The notes below the pieces were generated by a model. It saw nothing but the letters and a program-made list of their open reading frames with translations, did no database searches and was not told the DNA's origin. From NCBI GenBank assembly GCA_030248195.1, contig JASAND010006312.1, forward strand, positions 1 to 64,000: DNA of 64,000 bases, read 5' to 3'. The translations under genes were made by a program, and so were the position numbers. Numbering within the stretch: position 1 is the stretch's first letter; each line of letters begins with the position of its first letter. This DNA comes from Trissonchulus latispiculum. Taxonomy: Eukaryota; Nematoda; Enoplea; Enoplida; Ironidae. Of the stretch, positions 12,540 through 23,880 are shown piece by piece.

Positions 12540-12692
12540 CGAAAAAATAAGTAAGAAAAATTACAGTGTATATTACAGATGTTTCTATAGATGCTTCTCG
12601 TCAATTTCACTTTATAGTGAATAAGTTATAGAAGTTATATATATACAGAAGTTATATAATATACCCTGTAATTTTTCTTACTTATTTTTTCC
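12540..12692. mobile_element. 150-bp MITE
   Basis: A 26-base inverted repeat starting GAAAAAATAAGTAAGAAAAA at 12541 is perfectly matched at 12666-12691. Flanks AAATATTA and TAATATTA suggest an 8-bp target duplication (7 of 8), which would fit hAT. No coding region. Confidence 0.7.
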
Positions 12693-12889
12693 TAATATTA
12701 AGTCAACAACAATAAAAACACTTTCGGACTTAGAAACTATGCACATTTGGCCTCAGGTTAGGTTTCAGTACTCTTCTTTAGAAAAGTGGATATTCTTCTT
12801 CAAGAAAACTGTCTTCAAGACTTTCAACCGCAGAGCTGACTGCCATGGCTTGGAATTTGGAGCTGGAGGCACCGCCTAAAATATAAAAT

Positions 12890-13489
12890 GTTAAACTTAA
12901 AATTCAGTTATATAGGTTATGTAACTGTTCGCAGTTCACACACTATAGATAACGATTTGATCCTGAACGCATTAACTCCGGCAACCTCCCTTTTTTCAAG
13001 TCTTTTAATTTAACTTTTAGGAAAGAAAGCACAGCCACACTAAAGCATAATACGATACAGTGCGGTACAGTGCTGTTCCTTCTGCAGGTATATTACAAAA
13101 CACTTGCGTACTTCGTATTTCGTTTCTGGCTGGCACTTTGCAGCATCTCTTGTCTTGACACTTAAATTTAACATTATTTTCATTTACGCCTAGTACCAAA
13201 CGTTGTCATTAACGTTGCCAAAACAGATTTTAATGTACCTTCTGCACCAGGGATGATCTGCTCTTCAACAACATCATCATTGCTGTCGTCGCCGTCTGAT
13301 CCAGAGATCTCGATTTTCTTCTTCCTGTTCCTGGACCAGCTTGGGGAGGCCCAATGTGGTTAGGACGGATCAGATCCGCCCCACATCCCGGAGGAAAGCC
13401 AGAACCCAGGGGGGACTCTTGGATAGGATGATCTCATCATCTCTGTCTGGATTTTGGGAGCTCCTTGCAGTACTGCAACGGGAAATATG
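12890..13489. repeat. duplicated segment, copy B (partner 8571-9411)
   Basis: Lacks the hairpin MITE of copy A but has a ~110-bp GC-rich insertion at about 13313-13425 within the acidic-tail coding region. The minus-strand CQDKRCCKVP stretch and the acidic stretch are conserved. Similarity to copy A stops just after the first BEL/Pao pol codons. Confidence 0.65.
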
Positions 13490-13514
13490 ACTGCCCCGTA
13501 TTTAGAAATAAGCC

Positions 13515-13674
13515 GGTTAAAGAATTGTGTATATAATAGCTCTGCTTTATTAAGATCTAACTTACAAATGCTTCTGAAGTCAGATAGTTCAGAGCAGGAA
13601 CATAACTGGTCTCGGCTGAAACTGAAAACTGAAATATAGACTGAAACTAAAGCTGGAAAGGGAAACTATTTTCG
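13515..13674. repeat. direct repeat, copy 2 (partner 12319-12483)
   Basis: Same ~160-base sequence and orientation as 12319-12483, with scattered substitutions. Confidence 0.65.
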
Positions 13675-14160
13675 GTTGCTGTAATATGAAACTGACACTG
13701 TTTTGAATTGGCAACTGAGACGGAAACTATTTAGACCTGTCGTGCCGACTGAAACCTCAAACATATCCTGCATGCAACCATAGGATAACGTGGGGGAGGA
13801 ATGGAGGGGTGCAGGCAGACATCCCGAGACCGTCAAAACGGGTAGACCCCCCCAGCAAGAAGGGAAAAGGGTAGACCTACTTCTTCTTCAAAACTTGCGA
13901 ATTGGACTCGATGCTATTGGTATCAAATACTTGGGACCAGGACTGAGAAAGTAGTACCCAGCATGCTCTGTCCCGTAACCTGTTGGGAGTTGGAGCTTGA
14001 ATTAGCAAGCAAGCAATCAATTCTTCTTCTTTGCCACCCTTTGTTGTTGAATAATTGCACTGTTTTGATACAAATTTAATTTAAAACTTAAACGTTGTGT
14101 GAGTTTCACTTTCTGTGGCTGGCTAATTTTGGTGTAATCAGCAGGACCTGGAGCTGCAAA
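13675..14160. other. no gene recognised
   Basis: Spacer between the direct repeat and the duplicated 3' flank of transporter copy 2. Short frames only. Confidence 0.4.
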
Positions 14161-14662
14161 CATATGACTGGGCGTTGGAGATTCTAAATATCTTTTTTCT
14201 TGTATTTTCTTGATTAGGTTAAACCTGGTTTGTGCTAGTTGCACGCTGGTATGGGTCTTAATTGTTTCTTTTATACGTGGGCAGTTAAAATGTTTAGGAT
14301 TCCTTGCAACAGCTTGCAGCTGTTCATTAATATACAAAACAACAAACCAACAACAGCAAGAAGGAACAACAAACCTGACAGCGTGTTAAAACTTCTGAAA
14401 GCACAGATTCGCAGGAATTTGTGACGAGAATGAGGTCTGAAAATGTCTGGACAAAACACAACATGTTTGCTTATTTTGCACAAAAAACATTCAGCAAAAG
14501 TCGTTAAGAAATTGCAAACAATTAATTTGCCAAACGCAATTTCCTGACTGGCAAATACGGGTTTACGGCAAATACCCAACAACAAAAACAGTTCAACCAA
14601 CACAAGCTGAGATTCAGTACGGTTTCAACGGTGATAATTGTCACGAATCGTTTTAAAGAGAT

Positions 14663-14817
14663 TGTTGTAACCACTTGTTATACGGCGCTGATACGCACAC
14701 AACAATAATGAATTACATTCAATGAAACTTTGCTATTTAAACTATAAACGTTCTAACTTAGAATTATTTAATTATTTTATCGGAAGACCTTCTTGTCGTG
14801 GTGGATCAGATACCACT
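14663..14817 (-). repeat. 3' LTR of the gag-only element
   Basis: 155 bp, nearly identical to the 5' LTR. Its internal edge reads AGTGG where the 5' LTR has TGTGG, so one terminal base has changed. Confidence 0.8.
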
Positions 14818-14846
14818 CTCTTCCCTTTCCTAGGAAAGGCTGATGT

Positions 14847-15619
14847 CTATAAGATGATGATGTTCCCTTCTGAATCATCGGTGGCAGCTACATGAGCAAT
14901 CATCGAAGACGCCGACGGACAGACCCTCAAAAAGTGTCCTTTCCCTTTGCATCGGTTGCAAGTCGCTTTGGCAGCAGGACATTTGCTAAGCACAGAATGA
15001 GCCGCTTTGCCACAACTGGAAAAGGTTTCAAGTTCAGTGAATCGCTCCAATCTAGCCGTACGACCTGACATCATCTGACTAGAGACGCGCGCTCCCTGAG
15101 ATGAACCACTCCTACCGTCACTTTCCCGCGAACCAATTTGATTCACCACTGCATCTGAGTGTTGCGACTTCAACGTTTTAGCATCCGCGACCGCAGTTTC
15201 CACTTGCCGGGCAAGCTCCAATGCTCTTTCTAAGGTAAGATTCCTTTTCATCAAGAGGCGTTCCCGGATGCGTGGAGACGATGCATGCTCCACGAGTTGA
15301 TTACGGAGAATCTGATCTTGCAACACCATAGTCGCAATCGATCACTAGGTTTCGTACATCGGCATACCAGTCGTCCACGGTTTCACCATTTCGTTGCACT
15401 CGCCGCTTGAACGCGAATCTGGACGGTATTCCTTTTGGGAAGGAAGTGGTTCTCTGCGATCTGCAGGACATTTTCTAATGTCAAATTAGGTTCATCAGCA
15501 CTTTGCAGATTGTAGAACAATCTTTCGCCTTCCAACCCAAGAAGATTGATGAAAAGTGCCACTTTCCTTTCGTTAGTAACTCGGTTTTCTAGGGCATCCG
15601 ACGCGAGCATGTAGTTCAT
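14847..15619 (-). pseudogene. Gag of the small LTR element (capsid plus zinc knuckle), frame broken
   Basis: Two overlapping-order frames. The first (15383-15619) has capsid-type helices (RKVALFINLLGLEGERLFYN, then LQIAENHFLPKRN). The second (14847-15329) continues the capsid C terminus (LRNQLVEHASSPRIRERLL) and ends in a nucleocapsid with one intact knuckle, CNRCKGKGHFLRVC (C-x2-C-x4-H-x4-C), and one degenerate one (CGKAAHSVLSKC). The pattern is Ty3/Gypsy (Mag-like) Gag, which packages the element's RNA. A frame change near 15330-15385 separates the halves. Confidence 0.75.
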
Positions 15620-15732
15620 GGCGGACTTTTTCCAGGTCTTTCAAGGGACTGCTGGAGGTCCGGGAGTTGATAGAAATGGTGGAGCAGGTGTGCCCAAACC
15701 AGGATTCTGAGCCATAGCCCTCGTCGCCAAGA

Positions 15733-15887
15733 TGTTGTAACCACTTGTTATACGACACTGACACGCACACAACAATAATGAATTACATTCAATGAAACTT
15801 TGCTATTTAAACTATAAACGTTCTAACTTAGAATTATTTAATTATTTTATCGGAAGACCATCTTGTCGTGGTGGATCAGATACCACA
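15733..15887 (-). repeat. 5' LTR of the gag-only element
   Basis: 155 bp; runs TGTGGTATC... to ...GTTACAACA on the minus strand, i.e. TG...CA ends. Confidence 0.8.
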
Positions 15888-15960
15888 GAGATAGCAGATT
15901 AGATTAGCCACCTAATGATAAGATGAAATTTGAAGCCAGCTTAAGCTATTCGACAAGTAG

Positions 15961-18900
15961 TTAATCGGTTTCATTGCTGTCAGTAGCAAAAGTTAGGCTT
16001 TTGTTTCTTGTCTCCGGCAAGAAAATCGCAGCCAAAATTGCATTTACTAAACATAGAATGGAAACCGTCAGAAAAGGTAAAGGTTTCCATTTATCGAAAA
16101 GCAAAAGAAGTTGAGGGGCCAGAATTCCACTGACACGAGACGCCATGGAGCCAAGACTAGATCCCATATTTCGGATTTCTGTGGGATAAAGTTCGGCGGA
16201 GTAGAGACCGCCCACAATCCACAGAGGGAAACTGAAGGTGGAGGCGAGTAGGGACGACATCACAAGCAGCCTTGGATATGAGCTTTCCAGGTTTAAACAA
16301 TAAATCACCACGGTTGTCAATAATAGCAACCATGCACCGTTGAGACAAACCTGGTGAAGTACTCTCCGGCCGGGCTTAAGTATCTTCTCCACGCCAGAAA
16401 AAACCAGCGCGGCCGCAATATTAGTGGCACCAATTCGGCCACAATTTAGAAATATATTGCCTACTAAATTTCCAGTATTAAAAACTATGGTGTAGCGATT
16501 TAGACCTGTGACCAGGAAACTCAGAAGCACCATTAAGCTATACGTAGTCAATCTTCGAGTTTTGAATAACTCAACGTAAGAATAGGCTTTAGTGGATTTC
16601 GCACAATCTGTTTCCAAATTCAAAAGTCCTTGCTGCATCTGTTTCAGTTGCTCCCCAGCCTGCTGGTTCAGTGCTGAGTTATGCTGCAAAACAGATTGAC
16701 AAATATTAGCTAAATTGCTTGGCCTTTTGCACAAAGTCCACCTCGGAGACTCGTGAAGCCACCAGAAGCCGAAAAGTGGCAGCAAACTGAGCAGTGAAAT
16801 CAGCAGACTTAGCCATTTCCAGTGCCCAGTCAATGAGGCGGCCAAAGCGAACAATATTAAAGCGATCGACTGAACACAAATGATGCTAGTTTGAACAAGA
16901 GTTCGACTTTTGGAACTGACCGATTCCATTACCCAAATTGTGGCAGAACTATCGAAACCACCCACGCTGACACCCAAGAGAAATCGAAATGCCGCCACAG
17001 CCTAAACTGTCATAAAAACACACAAGGAAAAGAATGAATTGCTGCACTGCATTGAAACCAAATTTAATGTGATATTCAATACTGTTGCAAGCAAACATTT
17101 CCACAGATTCGGTTCCTAGGGGTGGGCATTACCAAAATATTTGAATGGGCTTGTCCCATTATTGTAACTTAAGGTGCTGGTATCGTTTTGTGCAGTGCTT
17201 TTGTGCGTATTTTTTGAAACAACATAACTTTCGCAATTTTGTGAGTTAGAAAGAGCTTTATACATCATTTTAAAGCTTATAATCTGCAGATTCTCGTGAG
17301 AGTACGAAACTAGTAAAAATCCGGAAATAATAGCTAAAATTTTCTGACATACTGACATCTGACAGGCTGAATATAGACCAAAAATTTTTGAACATGGATT
17401 TCTCAAAACTGTGGAATCGGCCAAAAATTTTTCTTGTGCTGTCCTATAAAGGACATGTGGGCCGAGGGACATTTTTTTGGATTTGGCTCAGCAGGTCTTA
17501 ACGGTAAAGAAAATCCATTAAATGTGCGGTGACACAAAATTTCGCAACTTTGCATTGAGTTTTCTCGCAACTGGAGATGTTTTAGCTCAAACCAAGAAAA
17601 ATGTCCCTCCGCAATAGTGCGAATTCTCATTCTGCCAAAAATCACGCGAATCCATTGGGTAGTTTTTGAGAAATCGATGTTCAAAACAAAATAATCGCAG
17701 TTTTGCCAAAATGGTTTTTCGGCCAAATCTCTAGTTTAGAGCAACAAACTCCGGCTAATAGGCATTGATAAAATGTGCAATGAGACTGTATATCGATCGA
17801 GTATAAATAAACCAAAATTGTTCGTACGATTTGGCAATAATTTTGAAAAAACTGATTTTCTCGAAAACGGCCATTTTTGGACCCCAAAAATCGTTTTTTG
17901 CTTATACTGACTTAACCACTGGAGATAGCTCAAAAGTTGTAAAAGCAAAAATGTTTATTTTTGTGCCCTCTTTCCAGCCATATCAGCCAATCTGGTGTCT
18001 CGACTATGTGCTGAGAGAATAATGGCAAAAACCAAAAATTTCTTATCTTTGCACCTAAAAATGCGGGACTGGTCCCAGAATGTTAAAGAGCACCGAAATA
18101 GTATATTTGGAAAGTTTCATCCACTTTCATAAAGAATTAAAGCCTATAGGGTCAAATTTACACAAAGCGATACCAGCACCTTAAATGTTTTGCAAAATTA
18201 ACGGTAATAGTAATGAAACGCAGCCATTTTTAAAACGTTTCAACAAAATCCCAGTTTAAAAAGCAAAACGTTAGGCCATTATCGAAAAAAATTGACCAGA
18301 TTTTACCTAAAAAATTGTGGCAAAGCCGTAATATTTTAAAAATGGAGTTTAAAAACAAAAGAAAATGAATCACTTCAATGGTTTATTAATCGTCCGTGGG
18401 AAGGATGAGAGGGGTAGAACAGTGTTGAGTAGCCGATTTTCCTAAACGACGTCTGGCCGTTTTCCACATGTAGGTTTCAAAATTTTGGTAACAGTAACAT
18501 GGGGTATACATTTTTTCTGGTTGTCGGCTAGTTAGTCTACGAGCACTACCAACCGGAGCCATTTCTTTGTACAAAAGTGACAATCCAACAACTAAAACAA
18601 TAACTTTTGCATTATAGATATTTCAAAGGAACAAAGACGTTTACAGCCTCTTACTAGATCGTCTTACCTGCCATGTGTTTGCCAGTGCAGACAAGCCACC
18701 AAGAACTATTGTGAGACTTAAGCAAATGAAGCTATTGGCTTTTCGACCGACGGCATCGGCGGCCATTCCGCCTAACAGAGCACCAATTACAGAGCCACCC
18801 AACTGAACTGATGTTATAAAATTAAGTAAATACTTTCGAACGCCAACCAAATTCCATTCCGGAGCAAACGAATGAAAGTAGCCAAGATCACTTGTATTTG

Positions 18901-19063
18901 TTAGATTTTCCAATGGAGGCGGAGCCGCTCCAAATACCATAAACAGGATGTGAGAAACATTGCAAAAATATGACAACCATACAATAAATAGTAAGTACAG
19001 TTGATAATGTCCGAAGGCTACTGTTGCATCCAATAAGGGCTGCACCGAAGCTTTGATATCCAT
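15961..19063 (-). CDS. SLC22-like major facilitator transporter, copy 2
   Basis: Predicted plasma-membrane solute carrier of the organic cation/anion transporter type; the substrate cannot be told from sequence. Exon 1 is 18668-19063 (ATG, MDIKASVQ; 132 codons), donor CAG|GTAAGA; exon 2 is 15961-17001, acceptor GTTTAG|GCTGTG; the intron is 1666 bp, phase 0, and contains a TTAA element. The spliced product is 478 aa. Visible: first membrane helix (YLLFIVWLSYFCNVSHILF), a short extracellular loop with an NLTNTS glycosylation site and PEWNLV, the motif-A loop ADAVGRK, HESPRW after helix 6, and LYPTEIRNMGSSLG and LPETRNKS at the end. The extracellular loop (about 45 residues) is shorter than the roughly 100 usual in vertebrate SLC22. 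Closest to copy 1. Start chosen because copies 2 and 3 then have equal first exons. Confidence 0.85.
17169..18184. mobile_element. TTAA-flanked (piggyBac-like) non-autonomous element in an intron
   Basis: Begins TTAAGGTGCTGGTATCG at 17169 and ends with the inverse (CGATACCAGCACCTTAA) at 18184. Length 1016 bp; no transposase recognised. It sits inside the intron of transporter copy 2 and accounts for most of that intron's excess length over the 333- and 715-bp introns of copies 3 and 1. Confidence 0.75.
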
Positions 19064-20469
19064 TGGCGATGATATCTAAGTTATGTGATGTGTGATGTCC
19101 CATGTTTTATTTCTTATATTTTAAAATGTTACATTAATTTACAATATTACGCATGGTACTTGTATATTTGAAATTAATGAAACATTTATCAAAGATTTAT
19201 TGAAGCTTTTGTTGCAATGTAAGTAGTTCGAGATCAGCTTAAGGAGGATGCCCATTATCAGATTTTATAGTCATCGATTTAGTTCATTTTCAGGTACAAT
19301 GCACCAATATGCTTCCAAAAACAAGACAAAAGTTTAGATTCCAGGGTCAATCCAGCCCGCTAATCTTTTTGCAATCAAACTTGCCCACTAAATCTGTAAG
19401 ATAAGTTTGTGCAGCACAACATAGGGATATTAACACGCTGCCTAATCCTAGTCCGTTGAGTTTGTGTGACGTTGCAACGACGGGTGCTCTTCGCTCGCTC
19501 TGCCTTCAGACGTTTGGTTTGGTTACCGTGAAATGTCTTTATTGTCCTATATTTAAAACATTTGTCGGTGTCACATTTAACTGGCTATTGTGACTGATAA
19601 GAAAAGTTCTATAACAAACGCAACTGTCTTCGTGGACTCATAGAGACAAAAACAATTGAATTTGCAAATCAGACTTGCATATTCAACTTCTTATACCCTA
19701 ATGCAGGTGGAGAGGTTAGTCGTTAATCGTTAACTACAATATTCGCAGAGTTGTTTTGATTTGGTTAATCAGTTAAGTTAAACAGCAACAAATGCTAACA
19801 CAAATAAGGAACTGATGTTATTTCTGTCTCCCACCGTAATTGTTCTAAACGAGTATTATAAAATCTGAAAAATAGCAAAACACTTTACATCCAACAGTTT
19901 CCAAACTTCACAACACAAAGCCAGTTTAAACCTGTCAAATCTCTTAAAAGATTTCTTCCCTTGCACACTAAAGCCAAAAACACATTAATATTTTGACAAC
20001 GAGTCATACTAGTGCGAGAAATCTTTCTGTTGCAAGTTCAAAGAAACTATAATTCACAACAACATAGTTATTTAGATAATTACAGATTTATTCATTGATA
20101 TTAATGTTCATTATCATTATATTAGATCTAGTTAAGTTCTTGTAGATTCCACTAAAAGTTCGAACTGTTGTGCACGGGGTAATATATTAAGTTTATAATA
20201 GCAGTATACAAAGCTAGAGCTAGCAAGAACAGATCATAATGTTAACTATATTTTTGAGACAACTCAACAGATTTTTCTGCACTATCCCCTCTTAACAGTT
20301 AAACGAGCCTAAAAAGTCTCTGTAGGTGGCTCAAAAGCTAACGGTTTGCGCCTGGCACGAGTGGATCTTCAGATAATCTTTGTTTGGCGATGAGCCGCCT
20401 TGTCTGAAAGGTATTTCAAATAACCCTTTCGTATATTTGATTGTAGCCAAATTCGTATCATCTTCGATC

Positions 20470-20470
<1 letters not shown>
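19064..20470. other. upstream region of transporter copy 2, no gene recognised
   Basis: AT-rich, no supported frame, no recognisable repeat structure. It should contain the promoter of copy 2, but I cannot point to specific elements. Confidence 0.4.

Positions 20471-20503
<33 letters not shown>
20471..20503. repeat. (GTT)n microsatellite, likely the 3' tail of the non-LTR element
   Basis: About eleven GTT units on the plus strand, immediately beyond the 3' untranslated end of the minus-strand element, where its tail would be (AAC)n. Confidence 0.8.
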
Positions 20504-20545
20504 ATTTCCTGGATCATCTGGCGGACCAATATGATATAGACCACC

Positions 20546-21030
20546 TCAGAGGCGGCCTATTCCCCGCAGGAAATCCACCACTGCAAGGGGGGCCTCCGTA
20601 ACGACCGCCAACGTAGGGTTGGTTCCCAGATGCCTGGCCCTGGGGATTGCGTGCGCTGGGCAATCTATGAACAGATGCTGCAGATCTTCCGATTCGTGCC
20701 CGCATAGGGGGCATTGGGGGGAGTCAGAGATGCCGATTCGGTGTCTGTACTGGCTAAGAATTCTGTAGTGTCCATTGCAGCGTAGTTGGGCCAGGGTTGA
20801 TCTGATTTGCCTCGGGAGGGTTACCACCGGGCTGGGATATGGTAGTCTTCCGCCGTGGTATATTCTAAGTCCGTCATGGGCAGCCCTTTCCGAGACCGCA
20901 CGGGCCCTAAAATGTCGCTGAATGACCGCCTTCGCGGTAACGTAGTCGATGCTGATATTGGGCTGTCCTGGGGCAGATGACGCTTCCTTGGCGGCCTGAT
21001 CAGCCTCTTCGTTCCCAGTCACTCCGACAT
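20546..21030 (-). pseudogene. non-LTR element: RNase H C terminus and terminal zinc finger
   Basis: Starts at the end of the RNase H fold (PAHVGVTGNEEADQAAKEA, whose HxGxxGNxxAD contains the last catalytic Asp), continues about 100 residues and reaches CPLCGHESEDLQHLFIDC, a C-x2-C-x8-H-x4-C finger typical of the C terminus of I, R1 and related elements. Upstream (21030-21240) the frame decays; a short stretch resembling the earlier RNase H can be guessed but not followed. Only this C-terminal part is open. Confidence 0.8.
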
Positions 21031-21239
21031 GTGCTGGGATCTATTGGAAGGTTGTGTGACCCAACAGCTGGGTTATCTCCGCCAATCTGGTCCAGATGAG
21101 GTTTACCACCGGAGAATTGCTGGCCTGCATTGGGGTTGCTTTGTACGATTAGAGATTTGGTAGTGGACAGATCTACTGGGGCAGTAGTTTGGTCTAGCCC
21201 GGTTGCCTCTTTGGCTAATCTGTCAAAATTACTTCATAC

Positions 21240-22505
21240 AATAGTTGAATGTTTTTAGGCATTAGCAATGGCTGAAAATGCGATTTTTGACATAAAAATA
21301 GAAAAATTTTTTGGGGGAGGTTGGGGGGGGGGTCGTGGGGGGGGGTATAAAAAGGGGCCCCCAAAATCCCCCCAACCCAAATCCCCGTTACACCTATGAG
21401 GGGGGGGGGTCGAAAAGGGGGGGGGAATAAAATGGGCTAAAAATGCCAAAAAGTACCGTATAAAAAGCTCAAAAATTGAGTTTCGCGGTAGGTTTTTGAT
21501 AATTTAGACCAAACATCAAAAAATGGTATTTTCTGTGCACCTTAGGGTGAGTGGCGCGGAGTTAGCCCTAAAAAGCGGGAGTAAGACGGAGTGGGGAAGG
21601 GGGGAGAGGTCAGGTGGAGGGAGGACTCGAAAAGTTGGGGCCGCCCCCCCCCCAGCAAAGGTAAACCCATTATTCCCCCCCCCACGTTTATCTGAAAATT
21701 ATTTTTTCGAAATTTCGAACATTCCCGCCCCATATCCCCCCGCACCGGCCAGGATGTCTCTTACTAATGACGTAAGGATACATAGGAGCATAGGTGTGGC
21801 TGGGCAAAAATTCTGGGGGGGTTTCTGACGGAGGGTGGGGGGACCCCCTACATTTTCGATTTTATGCCATTTTTGGGCACTTTTGGCCAGAAATCTGGGA
21901 GGGGGGTAGCAAAAATCTAAAAATCTGGGGGGGGTCGCCAAAAATTGTCATTTTGGTGGGGGGGTTCCCCCCCTAACACACCTATGCATAGGAGGTGGAG
22001 GAACCCGCCACCTTTTTGGCCTACCCCGCTCACTCTCGAAACTAGAAACCGAAATGACAAAAATCCTCTTTCCCCCCACATTTCCAAAAAAATAAAACCG
22101 AGAAAATGTATCAGCTTTTGAAGGGAACGAAGGAAAAAAATCATTTTTCACCGAGCCATCTCGAAACTAGAAACCAAAATGAGAAAAATCCTCTCCCCTC
22201 CTCACACTTCCATAAAAATAAAAAACATCTAAAATGTTAATTCTACGGAGAGGCTTCTCCAGCCCACCACCCCCTCCCCCCACCCTTCCCACAACAGAAA
22301 ACGATAGGAGGGGAAGGGAGTCCCCCACCTTTTTGGCCTACCCTACTCAAACATAGATGTTAGGGGGGGGAGGTGCGGGGGGACCAATCCCCTCCAAATC
22401 AATGGAAGGGTCGCCACCCCCGCCCCCTATAGGTGTAACGGGGATTTGGGGTGGGGGGGTGCCCTCCCCCGAAATTTTGGGGGGGGCCCTTTTTAGACCT
22501 AATTG
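21240..22505. repeat. nest of G/C-homopolymer-rich MITE-like repeats
   Basis: Contains many runs of 8-10 G or C. Bases about 21345-21410 recur inverted at about 22420-22495 (AAATCCCCGTTACACCTAT), a long pair of outer inverted repeats. ACACCTATG flanks an inner G/C-ended unit (about 21404-21976). A TCTCGAAACTAGAAACC block occurs at 22035 and again at 22160. It interrupts the reverse transcriptase just after ANIIPIQ. Individual element boundaries cannot be resolved by eye. Confidence 0.6.
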
Positions 22506-23246
22506 AATAGGAATTATGTTAGCTGTCTTCCAGACTTGCGGGATTTCGCCAGTTGCCAGGACAGGTTGAGTAGGCGCAGAAGGTATTTCTTGGCAGAGCC
22601 TGGCAGGTTCTGGATCATTTCGTTTACAATTCCGCCTCCACCAGGGCTTTTTCCCGATTTCAGGTTTCGTATCGCAAAATCCAGCTCCAGGCTGGTAAAG
22701 GGAGAGCACATAGGGTCTTCAGGCTGTTGAGCAGTTGTTTCCCGGATCTCTGTCAGCACAGAGATTTTGGTAGATTTCTTCTGCTGGGTGGGCTTCACAT
22801 AGCGGACCTTGGCATATTGCTGAACAAAAGCCTTGGCTTTTGCTGAATCCGTAGTAAGAGATTTCCCGGAATAGTCAAGGCCTGTGTTTGGTCCGGTCTG
22901 GGTGATCTTTCCGTCAATCCAGTGTATCACTGACCAGACTTTCTTGGGATCCGTACGAGCAGTGAGCGTCGTTGCGAAATTTTTCAAGCACTCCATTTTA
23001 GCCGGTGGATGGTTCGTCCCGTTTAGCTTCGATCCACAGGGCGCGAGATTCGGGTCTTCCCAGGGCTTTAGCACGGGCGGACCTGCATTTCTGGACCGCT
23101 TCCTCAGCTTCTTGGCACCACCACGGCGCTCTCCTGAGGATAGATCCTTTCGTTATTGATTGACAGGCCGCCTTCATGATTTGATCCGCCAGATACGTAC
23201 AGGCCACATGCACTCCTACTTCAGCTGGATCAGGACCGGCGGTCAA
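22506..23246 (-). pseudogene. non-LTR element: linker and N-terminal reverse transcriptase
   Basis: The frame 22998-23246 carries the basic linker after the endonuclease (APWWCQEAEEAVQKCRSAR); after a frameshift 22514-23074 continues with DPKKVWSVIHWIDGK, the segment SPFTSLELDFAIRNLKSGK (reverse transcriptase region 0/1) and a truncated palm entry, LPGSAKKYLLRLLNLSW then QVWKTANIIPIQ. The catalytic YxDD motif and everything between it and the RNase H are absent. Confidence 0.8.
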
Positions 23247-23333
23247 GGCATCGGTGAGGTACTGCTGAAAGGTACTGCTGCTTTTCCACCTCGCTTTCTT
23301 GAAGCTCCATTTCGCAGGACCTCGACCACCGGG

Positions 23334-23880
23334 TTACAGCTGGGCCCGGAGTGGTAGGCAGGTGAGGACAGGATGGTGGTCAGAAACTGTATCCGGCAAG
23401 ACTTTCCACCGGGCGGCTACTGCCAAAGCGGAATGGCAGATGGTGAGATCCGTGGAGGTGGGTCCTTCCTTTGGGTTCACCCCAAGCCGGGTGGGTGCTC
23501 CGTCGTTCAGGCTGGTGAGATCAGATGTGGCCATCCAGGTGTCAACTAGGTCACCCAGTTGGTCAGCTTCGCGATGACTGTTCCGTTCCCAGGCAGGGGA
23601 GTGAGCGTTGAAATCACCCCCTATGACACAGTTTCGGCTAGAAATGAGGGCTGTTTGATCAAAGCTTTGTTGCCGCTGCTCGTCACGCTGCCTCCGGATC
23701 GGAGGAACGTAGACGCTTAGGACTTGGAGATCACCTGAGGGTAAGTGGATTTGGGCTGCCACGACATCTATGGCAGTATTCGTAGCGGCAGTCAGGGACC
23801 TGTGGATTCTGGTGTAAGGTATATTGTCCCTTATAATGCGTCTATCAAAAGAATTTGAGTACACCATTATAGCGAGTTTC
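23334..23880 (-). pseudogene. non-LTR element: apurinic-type endonuclease, C-terminal half
   Basis: Shows the conserved endonuclease motifs LSVYVPP, IGGDFNAHSPAW (catalytic Asp and Asn), STDLTICH and VSDHHPV (catalytic Asp and His). This enzyme nicks target DNA to prime reverse transcription. The N-terminal half is displaced to 24229 and beyond by a ~350-bp insertion. Confidence 0.85.

Larger units (their letters stand above)
14663..15887 (-). mobile_element. 1.2-kb gag-only LTR retrotransposon
   Basis: Two 155-bp direct repeats (14663-14817 and 15733-15887) flank a minus-strand gag. The insertion is bounded by GAGAT on both sides (14658-14662, 15888-15892), a 5-bp duplication confirmed by the empty paralogous site near 1790. 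On the minus strand a purine tract (GGAAAGGGAAGAG) abuts the left LTR and TGGCGACGAGG follows the right LTR two bases in, as expected for a polypurine tract and primer-binding site. No protease, reverse transcriptase or integrase is present, so it depends on another element. Confidence 0.85.
14162..15960. repeat. 3' flank of transporter copy 2, duplicate of 220-1862
   Basis: The flank continues colinearly with that of copy 1, interrupted at 14663-15887 by the small LTR element. The uninterrupted sequence at about 1786-1800 serves as the empty site and shows the GAGAT target. Confidence 0.75.

Noticed and set aside
22347..22709. Pro/Gly-rich frame entering the reverse transcriptase
   Set aside because: Only its first ~45 codons are reverse transcriptase; the rest is translation of the G/C-run repeat.
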